In this document: positions 6,659 through 15,835 of the stretch, one piece after another
Position numbering within the stretch: the first letter of the stretch is position 1
Layout of the letters: the number at the start of each line of letters is the position of its first letter
Origin: Pelosinus fermentans JBW45
GTDB taxonomy: Bacteria > Bacillota > Negativicutes > DSM-13327
Direction: 5' to 3'
DNA: 64,000 nucleotides
Assembly (NCBI RefSeq): GCF_000271665.2
Contig: NZ_CP010978.1
Coordinates: 5,316,817-5,380,816, forward strand
The notes under the pieces: model-generated
What the model was told of the DNA's origin: nothing
Seen by the model: the letters and a program-made list of their open reading frames with translations, nothing else
Databases searched by the model: none
Made by a program: the position numbers and the translations under genes

Positions 6659-8356
6659 TTATACTTTAAACTTCTTTACAATCTCCATCATTTGAGTTGC
6701 TAACTGCGCTAATTTAGCCGCATTCGTATCTATCTCATGCATACCGGCCGTCTGCTCTTCAGCCGAAGCTGCGACGACTTCAGAACTTGCTGAGGTAGCA
6801 TGGGCAACTGTCGTAATATTTTCTACACTGGCCACGACTGTCTGGATACCCTGAGAAGTCTCATGCATTGAAGCGGCCACATGTTCAATCTCATTTTTTA
6901 CCATTTCCATTTTCTCTATAATTACATCAAAACCCTTTTGCGTTGCAATGGTAGAACTTTTTCCCTTGTCAACTTCCTGATTTGCTTTCTTTACAGTAGA
7001 AACGGCAAAGTTAATGTCATTTCCCATATTATCAATAATCTTAGCAATCTCATCCGTTGCGCTAGCACTTTGCTCCGCCAGCTTTCGCACTTCTTCAGCC
7101 ACAACGGCAAAACCACGGCCAGCTTCCCCTGCACGCGCCGCCTCGATAGCAGCATTTAATGCTAAAAGATTGGTTTGGGCGGCAATACTGTTAATTAAAT
7201 CTACAATTCCCTTTATCTTTACCGATCCTTGATCCAAATTTGTAGTAACTGTCGTAATCTGATTCATGGAAGAGGTAATCGACTCATTTTGCGTAACCGT
7301 TTGTGCCAACAGCTCCATTGCCTTCCCGGCTTCTACTACGGCATTTTGAGCATTGTTATTGGCTTCCGCGGTACTAGCATTAATTTCTTCTGAGCTTGCT
7401 GAGATTTCTTCCATCGTAGCAGAAATATTACTAATATTATCTGCATTCTGAGAAGATCCAGCAGCAATGTTGGTTACACTCTCTGCTACGGTTTCTACTG
7501 CTTTTAATTGTTCACTCACGGAATCACTTAATTCGATACTCGTCGAACTTAGTACCTGGCTGCTGTTGGTAAGCTGGGAAACGAAACCTTTAAGAGATTT
7601 TTTCATCTCAATGACGATATATCCCATATCACCAATTTCATCATTACGCGTAGGATAAACGTCTTTTCCTGTAAGATTCAGATTTCCTACCTCAGCTAAT
7701 TCGCTATTGATATTTTTAAGGCGACTCGCCAAGTTTCTACTGTACCAGATACCCATACAGACCACGATACAGGCTATAACAATACTATAAATAAGAGCAT
7801 TCCTGCCAGTAGCTGTTGCATCCTGCAGTACAGCATCTGCTCTTTCACTTATGTATTTTTGTTGTCGTACATCTAACTTACGAAATTGGTCATCAATATC
7901 TTTTACTAAATTTCGTCCTTGGGTTGTGAGCTGCGTTAAATTCGGAGCATTTGCCTTTTTTGCAGCAATAACTTTATCACCTAATACTACATAATCACTT
8001 ACTAATTTCGCCAGCAGGATTCCATCCTCTTTTGTTTCAGCCATCTTGGAAGTATCACTATATTCTTTGGCCAATTCACTACTCTTCTTAATTTTCTCAC
8101 GGTATCCCTGTTCATAAACTGCACCATCAGGGTAAAAGAGAAAACCTCTCATATCAAGTAATGCTCCCGTAAATTCTAAGTGACCTGTTTTTACAAGGTT
8201 AGCGCTTACTACATTGTGCTTTACCAACTCCTCGGTGGTCTGACCGCTTGATATAAGCTTATACACCGTAAAACCCAATACAGATACTAACAAAAATATA
8301 ACTAGAATGAACATACAGGTAAGTTGTAATACGATTGGCAACCTTTTCTTTTCCAT
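6659..8356 (-). CDS. methyl-accepting chemotaxis protein
   Basis: A 565-residue transmembrane chemoreceptor. The first membrane helix is at about 12-34 ([18 protein letters not shown]) and the second at about 187-205 ([19 protein letters not shown]), bracketing a helical extracytoplasmic sensor of about 150 residues that resembles a four-helix bundle. A HAMP segment follows ([20 protein letters not shown]). The long signalling coiled coil contains the invariant tip [20 protein letters not shown] and ends with [26 protein letters not shown] sits just before the ATG. It relays an unknown stimulus to CheA/CheW, which are outside this window. Confidence 0.95.
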   Translation of the reverse strand: MEKKRLPIVLQLTCMFILVIFLLVSVLGFTVYKLISSGQTTEELVKHNVVSANLVKTGHLEFTGALLDMRGFLFYPDGAVYEQGYREKIKKSSELAKEYSDTSKMAETKEDGILLAKLVSDYVVLGDKVIAAKKANAPNLTQLTTQGRNLVKDIDDQFRKLDVRQQKYISERADAVLQDATATGRNALIYSIVIACIVVCMGIWYSRNLASRLKNINSELAEVGNLNLTGKDVYPTRNDEIGDMGYIVIEMKKSLKGFVSQLTNSSQVLSSTSIELSDSVSEQLKAVETVAESVTNIAAGSSQNADNISNISATMEEISASSEEINASTAEANNNAQNAVVEAGKAMELLAQTVTQNESITSSMNQITTVTTNLDQGSVKIKGIVDLINSIAAQTNLLALNAAIEAARAGEAGRGFAVVAEEVRKLAEQSASATDEIAKIIDNMGNDINFAVSTVKKANQEVDKGKSSTIATQKGFDVIIEKMEMVKNEIEHVAASMHETSQGIQTVVASVENITTVAHATSASSEVVAASAEEQTAGMHEIDTNAAKLAQLATQMMEIVKKFKV

Positions 8357-8523
8357 TTCTCTTCCTCCATTTAGACAAAAGTTCGAAAACTCTCTCTATT
8401 CTCTTTTTTCTAAATTTATCTATACTAATATATTCTATGTAAAATTACATAATCCTCCAAATATTACATGAATTGTCCATAACATTTTATTCTAATTTGT
8501 CAAATTCCATCAGAATAAATAAG

Positions 8524-8552
8524 AAAACCTCACGTTTCATCAACGTGAGGTT
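8524..8552 (-). terminator. terminator of the tRNA array
   Basis: AACCTCACGTT pairs perfectly with AACGTGAGGTT (loop of 5) and is followed on the minus strand by TTC. It lies 11 bases past the last tRNA. Confidence 0.85.
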
Positions 8553-8562
8553 AGTTTACGAT

Positions 8563-8638
<76 letters not shown>

Positions 8639-8642
8639 GAAT

Positions 8643-8717
8643 TGGTGACCCGTGGGGGAATCGAACCCCCGTTATCGCCGTGAAAGGGCGGTGTCTTGAC
8701 CGCTTGACCAACGGGCC
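8643..8717 (-). tRNA. tRNA-Glu (anticodon TTC), copy 1
   Basis: A 75-nt cloverleaf with encoded CCA, acceptor GGCCCGT, anticodon loop CTTTCAC. It is identical in sequence to the copy at 9062-9136. Confidence 0.97.
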
Positions 8718-8722
8718 ATAAA

Positions 8723-8798
8723 TGGTGGCTCACCCGCGGCTCGAACGCGGGACACCCTGATTAAAAGTCAGGTGCTCTACCAACTGAGCTAGTGAACC
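8723..8798 (-). tRNA. tRNA-Lys (anticodon TTT), copy 1
   Basis: A 76-nt cloverleaf with encoded CCA and anticodon loop CTTTTAA. The acceptor stem GGTTCAC/GTGAGCC differs from the second copy (GATCCAC/GTGGGTC), while the rest is the same. Confidence 0.97.
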
Positions 8799-8803
8799 GG
8801 AAA

Positions 8804-8879
<76 letters not shown>

Positions 8880-8883
8880 ATAA

Positions 8884-8959
8884 TGGCGACCCAGATCGGA
8901 TTTGAACCGACGACCTCCGCCGTGACAGGGCGGCATTCTAACCGCTAAACTACTGGGCC
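8884..8959 (-). tRNA. tRNA-Asp (anticodon GTC)
   Basis: A 76-nt cloverleaf with encoded CCA, acceptor GGCCCAG pairing with CTGGGTC, anticodon loop CTGTCAC. Single copy in the window. Confidence 0.96.
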
Positions 8960-8980
8960 ATGTTTTGTTGTAAGAGGTAA

Positions 8981-9056
<76 letters not shown>

Positions 9057-9061
9057 GTGTT

Positions 9062-9136
9062 TGGTGACCCGTGGGGGAATCGAACCCCCGTTATCGCCGT
9101 GAAAGGGCGGTGTCTTGACCGCTTGACCAACGGGCC
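9062..9136 (-). tRNA. tRNA-Glu (anticodon TTC), copy 2
   Basis: Identical to the tRNA-Glu at 8643-8717, with encoded CCA. Confidence 0.97.
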
Positions 9137-9142
9137 GTAAAA

Positions 9143-9218
9143 TGGTGACCCACCCGCGGCTCGAACGCGGGACACCCTGATTAAAAGTCAGGTGCTCTAC
9201 CAACTGAGCTAGTGGATC
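9143..9218 (-). tRNA. tRNA-Lys (anticodon TTT), copy 2
   Basis: First gene of the array. Same anticodon arm and T-arm as the copy at 8723-8798, with compensated acceptor-stem changes (GATCCAC/GTGGGTC). Confidence 0.97.
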
Positions 9219-9239
9219 ATCTCGCTCTCACAAGATATG

Positions 9240-9268
9240 ATTATATAGGAATATTCGATTACTGTCAA
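9240..9268 (-). promoter_or_regulatory. consensus sigma-A promoter of the tRNA array
   Basis: A perfect TTGACA, 17-base spacer and perfect TATAAT on the minus strand, about 20 bases before the first tRNA. Confidence 0.9.
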
Positions 9269-9352
9269 CTTGTTTTTATTGTTAATTTCATCTGCTATGT
9301 CAAATAGATCATATTTTCGACAAAAAGTATTACTCTATTTTTCTATACTGTA

Positions 9353-10282
9353 TCACTCTGGCGCATTTCCCAAACAGAACTTTCTTTGTTTTTCAATAAA
9401 GTCTTCCACAGCATTATATCCCGATTTATTGAGTCGGTAATTCATTGCTGCCACTTCAATAATATTAGATAAATTCCGTCCAGGACGTACAGGAATGGTT
9501 TTACAAGGTAAGCCGACTCCTAAAATCTCATGATGCTCTTCATCAAGACCTAGACGATCATAAGCCTTGGCTTGATCCCACTCTTCTAACTGAATGACAA
9601 GATGAATTTTTTGATTCGGCCTAACAGCACCAATACCAAACAATGCCTTAACATTTAAAATACCAAGTCCTCTAACTTCCATCACATGACGCAATACTTC
9701 TGGCGCCGTACCGGTCAATACATTCTCTTCCGTGCAGGTGACCTCTACGGCATCATCTGCCACCAGACGATGTCCCCTCTTAATCAGATCCAGTGCAGTT
9801 TCACTCTTTCCGATTCCACTTTCTCCAATAATTAAAGTTCCTACACCATGCACATCTACTAGAACAGCATGAAGAGTCGTACTTGGCGCGAGTTTATGCT
9901 CTAGATAATTAGTTAGCTGAGCAATAAAACGAGTCGTAGCTAAACGGGTACGAAAAACTGGCAATTGACGGTTTGCCGCCAATTGCAGCCAACGTTCAGG
10001 GAGTATGATGTTGCGAGTGATCACTAAACAGGGAAAATGCAGATTAATAAATGACAGCCACCGCTCAGTTGCCAAATTTTCGCTTAAGGTTTCTAGAAAT
10101 GCCGATTCTGCTGTGCCAATTACTTGAATGCGCTGTTCATCAAAATGCTGCAAATAACCAGCTAAAGCCAGTCCCGGACGATTGATATCAGACACTTCTA
10201 CTGGAACGTTAAGATTACAATTTTTATCCACGACTGTAAGACAAAAAGAATCAACAATTTCTCTTAACAACAAGGCTGCCAT
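9353..10282 (-). CDS. hprK: HPr kinase/phosphorylase
   Basis: A 309-residue bifunctional enzyme that phosphorylates HPr on Ser46 and reverses this with phosphate, setting carbon catabolite control in low-GC Firmicutes. The N-terminal domain (to about 130) has the usual form. The kinase domain carries the P-loop GESGIGKS at about 153-160, VADDAVEV just after it, and the HprK signature MEVRGLGILNVKALFGIGAV near 200. The length is normal. It follows purA by 36 bases on the same strand and probably shares its transcript; hprK more often sits beside lgt, so the purA link is a local feature. Confidence 0.97.
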   Translation of the reverse strand: MAALLLREIVDSFCLTVVDKNCNLNVPVEVSDINRPGLALAGYLQHFDEQRIQVIGTAESAFLETLSENLATERWLSFINLHFPCLVITRNIILPERWLQLAANRQLPVFRTRLATTRFIAQLTNYLEHKLAPSTTLHAVLVDVHGVGTLIIGESGIGKSETALDLIKRGHRLVADDAVEVTCTEENVLTGTAPEVLRHVMEVRGLGILNVKALFGIGAVRPNQKIHLVIQLEEWDQAKAYDRLGLDEEHHEILGVGLPCKTIPVRPGRNLSNIIEVAAMNYRLNKSGYNAVEDFIEKQRKFCLGNAPE

Positions 10283-10318
10283 TTATATCACCTACATGCT
10301 AATTATTCCCTTGCCATT

Positions 10319-11605
10319 TTATCCAAAAATCTCATGCATTACAATGGTCTGATCACGACCAGGACCAACCGATACAATGCCAAGCTTAATGTCGGCAACT
10401 TCACTTAAACGTTCTAAATAAAGACGTGCATTCAAAGGCAGATCAGCATAGTTACGAACACCAGTGGTATCACTTTGCCAGCCTGGCAGTTCTTCATAGA
10501 TAGGTTCTACTTCTGCTAATGCTTTTAAACTGGCAGGAAACTCTTCCAATAACTTACCTTTATATTTATAGCCAACACATAACTTCACTGCTTTTAACTC
10601 ATCTAAAATGTCTAAGCGAGTGATCGCCATATAATCAATACCACTTAATCGGCCAGCATAACCTACTACACTGGCATCTAGCCAACCACAACGGCGAGGG
10701 CGACCAGTAACCGTACCATACTCATGACCTCTATCTCTAATATGATCGCCAACTTCATCAAATAATTCTGTAGGGAACGGACCTTCTCCTACACGAGTCG
10801 TATAGGCTTTCACTACGCCAATCACTTTGTCAATTTTAGTAGGTCCAATACCTGCACCTACGCACACTCCACCAGCAATGGGGTTGGATGAAGTAACATA
10901 TGGATAGGTTCCATGATCCAAATCCAATAAGGTTGCTTGCGCGCCTTCAAATAATACTTTTTCTCCATTTTTTAATGATTTATTTAAAGCTGCCGATGTA
11001 TCGCAAACATAAGCACGTAATTCATCTGCGTAACCTAAATACTCTTTTCTCACGGTTTCATAGTCAAAGCCGTCTAGACCATATACAGCTTTTAGTAAAT
11101 GGTTTTTAGCCTCTAGATTGCGCTTGAGTTTTTCTGAGAACTCTTCCTCATCCATTAAGTCTACGATACGAATTCCACATCTAGAGTTTTTATCCATATA
11201 ACATGGACCAATGCCTCTTTTGGTCGTACCAATCTTATGATCACCACGATAGGTTTCTTCTGCTTCATCCAATAAACGATGATATGGCATAATAACATGA
11301 GCCCGGTTAGAAATTTTTAAACCTGAGGTATCAATGCCTTGACTCTGCATGCCCTTAATTTCCTTAAGTATGACGCCTGGATCAACTACCACGCCATTAC
11401 CAACAACGCAAGTCTTGCCTTTATATAAAATTCCTGATGGCAATAGCTGCAATTTAAATTGTTTACCCTCTACTACCACAGTATGACCTGCGTTATTACC
11501 ACCTTGGTATCGAGCAACAACATCTGCTTTTTCTGCCAAATAATCTACGATCTTTCCTTTTCCTTCATCGCCCCACTGAGTTCCCATTACTACTACTGCT
11601 GGCAT
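10319..11605 (-). CDS. purA: adenylosuccinate synthetase
   Basis: A 428-residue GTP-dependent enzyme joining IMP and aspartate to make adenylosuccinate, the first committed step to AMP. Its start, [18 protein letters not shown], includes the GDEGKGK loop and catalytic Asp. [33 protein letters not shown] and [12 protein letters not shown] are all present. An ATG six codons upstream also exists, but GGGAAGGGTG lies at the right distance only from the chosen one. The promoter is some 260 bases upstream and its leader contains an inverted pair of DnaA boxes. hprK follows. Confidence 0.97.
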   Translation of the reverse strand: MPAVVVMGTQWGDEGKGKIVDYLAEKADVVARYQGGNNAGHTVVVEGKQFKLQLLPSGILYKGKTCVVGNGVVVDPGVILKEIKGMQSQGIDTSGLKISNRAHVIMPYHRLLDEAEETYRGDHKIGTTKRGIGPCYMDKNSRCGIRIVDLMDEEEFSEKLKRNLEAKNHLLKAVYGLDGFDYETVRKEYLGYADELRAYVCDTSAALNKSLKNGEKVLFEGAQATLLDLDHGTYPYVTSSNPIAGGVCVGAGIGPTKIDKVIGVVKAYTTRVGEGPFPTELFDEVGDHIRDRGHEYGTVTGRPRRCGWLDASVVGYAGRLSGIDYMAITRLDILDELKAVKLCVGYKYKGKLLEEFPASLKALAEVEPIYEELPGWQSDTTGVRNYADLPLNARLYLERLSEVADIKLGIVSVGPGRDQTIVMHEIFG

Positions 11606-11732
11606 AATATTCACCCTTCCCATCTTTTTAAAATCCTTTTGCCAAAAGTTCTTTTCTCTCTTTTTTAACTTCTGGTATCATTTGACTTTAGAATCTATTT
11701 CTACTTATAAACCAAACCTAATGTACCTAACC

Positions 11733-11757
11733 AGTTATCCACAAACTGTGGATAACT
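11733..11757. repeat. inverted pair of perfect DnaA boxes in the purA leader
   Basis: AGTTATCCACA and TGTGGATAACT form an 11-bp perfect inverted repeat with a 3-base gap (AAC). Each arm holds a perfect DnaA box, TTATCCACA (11735-11743) and its complement (11747-11755). It can equally fold as a tight RNA hairpin within the purA 5' leader. AT-rich DNA (TTGTTAATAAGTTG) follows. Confidence 0.85.
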
Positions 11758-11874
11758 TTGTTAATAAGTTGTTTATAATTAGGCATGCTTATTTTATCCC
11801 TAGACCATAAAATTCACTCACCATCTTAGTACTCACTCAATTTTTATTTAAAGTCTAGATTTTTTCCCTCATAT

Positions 11875-11903
11875 AGCATAGCACTTAGTGCTAAAAGTGT
11901 CAA
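11875..11903 (-). promoter_or_regulatory. purA promoter with an internal palindrome
   Basis: On the minus strand TTGACA and TATGCT are 17 bases apart. The spacer and -10 edge contain TAGCACTTAGTGCTA (11879-11893), a 15-base perfect palindrome with 7-bp arms placed where a repressor would block RNA polymerase. The rest of the roughly 430-base gap to dnaB (11606-12037) holds the long leader and no ORF that I can support. Confidence 0.7.
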
Positions 11904-12007
11904 TGTTTTTTCGAATGTTTTTTATTTTTGGACAACCATTGTTCGGATTTTCTTGCAAAACCTCTATTTATTTTTGATAGAAGTACTGATTTTTCCGCAA
12001 AACATCA

Positions 12008-12041
12008 TAAAAATAGAGGAGATATCATCTACCTCCCCTAT
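12008..12041 (-). terminator. terminator of the dnaB operon
   Basis: ATAGGGGAG pairs with CTCCTCTAT (one mismatch) followed by TTTTTATG on the minus strand. The 5' arm begins at the dnaB stop. Confidence 0.7.
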
Positions 12042-13372
12042 CCTGGCAATTTCGACAAATCACTAAACTTCGTAAATTGTTTATGGAAGAATAATTGAAC
12101 AGTGTCAACTGGACCATTACGATGTTTGGCAATAATAACTTCCGTAATATTTTTCTGCTCACTATCAGGATTGTAATAGTCATCCCGATAGAGAAAAGCC
12201 ACAATATCCGCATCCTGTTCTAGTGATCCTGATTCTCGAAGATCGCTTAGCATCGGTTTCTTTACCTGCCTGGATTCCACACTACGACTAAGCTGAGACA
12301 AGGCAATAACAGGGACATTGATTTCCCTGGCCAAAGCCTTTAGGGAACGGGAGATTTCTGAAATCTCCTGTTGACGATTCTCGCTCCCTTTCCCCTTTCC
12401 ACTGCCTTGCATAAGCTGCAGATAGTCAATAATAATTAAGCTCAAGTTATGCTCTATCTTTAAGCGTCTTGCCTTTGAGCGCATTTCCATTACGGTAATA
12501 CCTGCTGTATCATCGATAAAAATAGGTGCTGCGGACAATCTGTCTGCCCCGCTGACAAGTTTCGTCCAATCTTTAGCTTCCAGCTCACCAATTCGCAATC
12601 GCTGAGAATCAATGGCGGATTCTGCACACAACATACGTTGAACCAATTGCTCTTTGGACATTTCCAGACTGAAGAATGCCACTGCCTTTTTCTCGGCAAT
12701 TCCAATATGCTGGGCAATATTCAGTACAAAAGCCGTTTTACCCATACTAGGACGAGCTGCAATCAGAATCAAATCAGAGGGCTGCAGACCTGAAGTCAGC
12801 TTATCTAAGTCTTTAAATCCAGTGGAAAGGCCAGTAATACTGCCTTTTGAAGCATATAGCTGTTCAATTTTATTAAATGCATCAAAGATAATACTCTTAA
12901 TGGGAGTAAATTCTCCCCCCATTTTTCGACTGGATACAGATAGTATCATTTTTTCAGCACTATCTAAAATAGTAGTTACTTCTTCACTGCCTTCATATCC
13001 CATGCCGGCAATATTGGTAGCAGCATTAATCAATTGACGCAACAGCGCTTTTTCTTCTACGATTCTTGCATGATACAATACATTAGCAGCAGTCGGTACA
13101 CTGTTCGCCAGGGAGGTTACATAAGCAATCCCGCCCGCTGCTTCCAGCTTGTCTTCTTTGCGCAGAAACTCAATAACAGTAACCATATCCACTGCATCAT
13201 TTTTATTAAAAAGTTCCAGCATAGCATTATAGATTAAGCGATGAGCTTCGCGATAACAATCTTCCGGCCGTAACAACTCAGCAACCTTAGAAATTGCCTC
13301 CCGCTCAATCAGCATGGCGCCAAGTACTGCCTGCTCAGCCTCCATATTTTGTGGTGGTATTCTATCTAACAA
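12038..13372 (-). CDS. dnaB: replicative DNA helicase DnaB
   Basis: A 444-residue hexameric helicase that unwinds DNA at the fork and carries primase. The N-terminal interaction domain begins RIPPQNMEAEQAVLGAML. The RecA-like core has Walker A in ARPSMGKTAFVLN, FFSLEMSKEQL, the Walker B stretch LIIIDYLQLM, and the H4 motif ENRQQEISEISRSLKALA. Length and motifs are standard (DnaC in Bacillus naming). It is the last gene of the series gdpP-rplI-lonC-dnaB, 25 bases after the Lon-family protease. Confidence 0.97.
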   Translation of the reverse strand: MLDRIPPQNMEAEQAVLGAMLIEREAISKVAELLRPEDCYREAHRLIYNAMLELFNKNDAVDMVTVIEFLRKEDKLEAAGGIAYVTSLANSVPTAANVLYHARIVEEKALLRQLINAATNIAGMGYEGSEEVTTILDSAEKMILSVSSRKMGGEFTPIKSIIFDAFNKIEQLYASKGSITGLSTGFKDLDKLTSGLQPSDLILIAARPSMGKTAFVLNIAQHIGIAEKKAVAFFSLEMSKEQLVQRMLCAESAIDSQRLRIGELEAKDWTKLVSGADRLSAAPIFIDDTAGITVMEMRSKARRLKIEHNLSLIIIDYLQLMQGSGKGKGSENRQQEISEISRSLKALAREINVPVIALSQLSRSVESRQVKKPMLSDLRESGSLEQDADIVAFLYRDDYYNPDSEQKNITEVIIAKHRNGPVDTVQLFFHKQFTKFSDLSKLPG

Positions 13373-13396
13373 TCAACTTGCCTCCTCCCCATCTTG

Positions 13397-15325
13397 CTAT
13401 GCACTTTTTTGCTCTGTATCAGACAATAGAATGGCTAGTGCTTCTTCTACGTTATCTACAGGACAGATTTCTAAGCCCAAATGCCCTTGGGGAATATCTT
13501 TTTCATTTTCTTTCGGAATAATCATAGTCGTAATACCTGCCTGTTTGGCACCATACGCTTTCTCAAAGACACCACCGACAGCCTTCACTTTACCCTGAAT
13601 GGAAATTTCACCTGTCACTGCAACATCCTGACGAATGGGACGCTCTGTAATAGCGGAAATAATTGCAGCCAAAATGCCCGTCCCAGCTGAAGGACCATCA
13701 ATGCGTCCGCCGCCAATAATATTAATGTGAACATCATAGTTGCCTAAATCTTCACCTGTTATCTTTCTGACTACAGCTGCAGCATTAAAGACTGAATCTT
13801 TTGCCATACTGCCGGCTGTATCATTAAAACGCAAACGTCCCTTACCCTTTTCTCCTGCTGCAAAGGATACAGCTTCAATTTCTAATACAGAACCAAGATA
13901 ACCAGCAACACCTAGACCAAATACTTTACCAACTTCACCAATCTTAGCCGCCTTAAGATTTACAAAAGGAGTTAGACGGCTAACCTGTACTACTTTATAT
14001 ACATCATCATGGGTAATGACTACCTTTTCATGATCACTGGACCGATATAAAGCGATACCAAAGGCATCCGATAAGATATTAACAGCCTTACGGCCTTCAA
14101 TGGTATATTCACTAATCAAAGCAGCTACATCAGATTCTAAAGCTACACCTAATTTGACTGCCGCATTATAAACAATTTCTTCTATATGCTTTGGCGTCAA
14201 AGGCTCAAAGTAAATTTCAGCACAGCGTGACCGTATCGCAGGATTAATTTCCGAAGCATCTCTTGTGGTCGCACCAATCAGAATGAAATCAGCGGGCGCA
14301 CCATCTTCAAAAAGCTTTTTAATGTACTTGGGAACATTCGGGTCAGAAGGATCATAATAGGCGGATTCAAAAGATACCCGCTTGTCTTCTAGTACCTTTA
14401 GCAGCTTATTTTGCAGCATTGCATCCATTTCACCAATTTCATCAATAAATAAAATACCACCATGAGCATCTGTAGCTAAGCCGGGTTTCGGTTCTGGCAC
14501 ACCCGTCTCAGCTAAATCTCGCCGCGCTCCTTGGTAAATAGGATCATGAACGGAACCCAAAAGAGGGTTGGTCATCCCTCGGGAATCCCACCGCAATGTG
14601 GTTCCATCCACCTCGATAAAAGGAGCCTCTTGTGCAAAGGGCGTAAACTTAAGAGACTTTGCCGCTTCTAATACTAAGCGGGCAGCCGTTGTTTTACCAA
14701 CCCCCGGCGGACCATAAAGAATCAGATGCTGAGGATAGGGTGATGCCAATTTAGAACGAAGGGCTTCTACCGCTCTTTCTTGCCCTACAATTTCCCCTAA
14801 TGTTTCTGGACGAGTGATTTCCATAGCTGACTTAGTCAGTTTCTTCTGCTCTAACACTTCCAGCATGGCATATTTTTTTAAAGTTTGAGGATTTTCAACA
14901 TTGTTTTCTTCCTCTTTGAGAACCTGCATCTTTATTTCTCTTACATACTCTTGATGGCGTTCTTCCATCTTATCATTAATCTTCTTTTCTAACCGATCTT
15001 CCAGGGACCGACGAGCCATTAAACTAGCTATCTCTTCTTCAATCGCAACTAAAATTTCCGGTACCTCTTGCAATGTAGGTATTTTTTCCATTGTTGGATC
15101 TTCAAATACCAGCTTTTGCAAGGCCAATACTCGCTCTCCTGTATTTTCAGAATTCATTAAAGATAAGGCATCCAGTTTTACAGCTTTTAGCACCACTTTA
15201 TCTGGACCAAAAATACCCGCATACATTTCATATAATGCTGTTGTTTGATGCTTTAGCTGTTCATTGACCCTTGCCCTACTAGGCAACGGTCGTCTAGGAA
15301 TAAATTTGTTAAAAAAGTTTTTCAT
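13397..15325 (-). CDS. lonC: Lon-family ATP-dependent protease, LonC type
   Basis: A 642-residue AAA+ serine protease. The N-terminal 190 residues are charged and coiled-coil rich. The AAA+ module has Walker A LILYGPPGVGKTTAA and Walker B GGILFIDEIGEMD. The C-terminal Lon peptidase domain carries the Ser-Lys dyad (DGPSAGTGILAA and GKVKAVGGVFEKAY). It lacks the long N-terminal LAN domain of LonA and lies between rplI and dnaB, the place where spore-forming Firmicutes keep the LonC type; LonB of Bacillus is shorter. The start at 15325 (MKNFFNKF) has GAAAGGA at the right distance; a longer frame begins 15 codons upstream. Substrates are unknown; a sporulation role is inferred. Confidence 0.88.
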   Translation of the reverse strand: MKNFFNKFIPRRPLPSRARVNEQLKHQTTALYEMYAGIFGPDKVVLKAVKLDALSLMNSENTGERVLALQKLVFEDPTMEKIPTLQEVPEILVAIEEEIASLMARRSLEDRLEKKINDKMEERHQEYVREIKMQVLKEEENNVENPQTLKKYAMLEVLEQKKLTKSAMEITRPETLGEIVGQERAVEALRSKLASPYPQHLILYGPPGVGKTTAARLVLEAAKSLKFTPFAQEAPFIEVDGTTLRWDSRGMTNPLLGSVHDPIYQGARRDLAETGVPEPKPGLATDAHGGILFIDEIGEMDAMLQNKLLKVLEDKRVSFESAYYDPSDPNVPKYIKKLFEDGAPADFILIGATTRDASEINPAIRSRCAEIYFEPLTPKHIEEIVYNAAVKLGVALESDVAALISEYTIEGRKAVNILSDAFGIALYRSSDHEKVVITHDDVYKVVQVSRLTPFVNLKAAKIGEVGKVFGLGVAGYLGSVLEIEAVSFAAGEKGKGRLRFNDTAGSMAKDSVFNAAAVVRKITGEDLGNYDVHINIIGGGRIDGPSAGTGILAAIISAITERPIRQDVAVTGEISIQGKVKAVGGVFEKAYGAKQAGITTMIIPKENEKDIPQGHLGLEICPVDNVEEALAILLSDTEQKSA

Positions 15326-15388
15326 ATAATAGTCCTTTCTATAATCCCCGTTAGAGGACAGCAAAAGCATACATAACCAATGCTCTTG

Positions 15389-15835
15389 CTATTTAGCAAT
15401 AATGTGTACCTGTATCTTAGCACTAATCTCAGGGTGCAGTTTAATGGATACAGGGTATGTACCTAATGCCTTGATCGCATCTTTCAAATCAATTTTGCGT
15501 TTGTCCATTTCGATTTTATGTTGAGCATGAAGAGCATCGGCAATATCCTTACTCGCAACAGAGCCAAATAATTTGCCGCCTTCGCCCATTTTCACACCAA
15601 TGGTTACTTCTACTTTGGACATTTGCGCTGCTAACAGATTGGCTTCATCCAGTGCTCTTTGTTGCTTGCGTTCTTCCGATGCCTTTTGTTGACTTGCCTG
15701 ATTGACATTTGAAGCAGTCGCAGGAATCGCTAATTTCTGCGCTAATAAATAATTGCGCGCGTAGCCTTCTGAAACCTCTATAATATCGCCTTTTTTGCCT
15801 AATTTTTTAACCTCTTGTTGTAGAATTACTTTCAT
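15389..15835 (-). CDS. rplI: 50S ribosomal protein L9
   Basis: A 148-residue L9. The N-terminal rRNA-binding domain is MKVILQQEVKKLGKKGDIIE with GYARNYLLAQKLA. A long connecting helix is followed by the C-terminal domain (KLFGSVASKDIADAL, ending in IKLHPEISAKIQVHII). A GTG three codons upstream is possible, but the canonical MKVIL start has AGGAG at good distance. Its start lies 29 bases inside the 3' end of gdpP, so the two are translationally linked. Confidence 0.97.
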   Translation of the reverse strand: MKVILQQEVKKLGKKGDIIEVSEGYARNYLLAQKLAIPATASNVNQASQQKASEERKQQRALDEANLLAAQMSKVEVTIGVKMGEGGKLFGSVASKDIADALHAQHKIEMDKRKIDLKDAIKALGTYPVSIKLHPEISAKIQVHIIAK

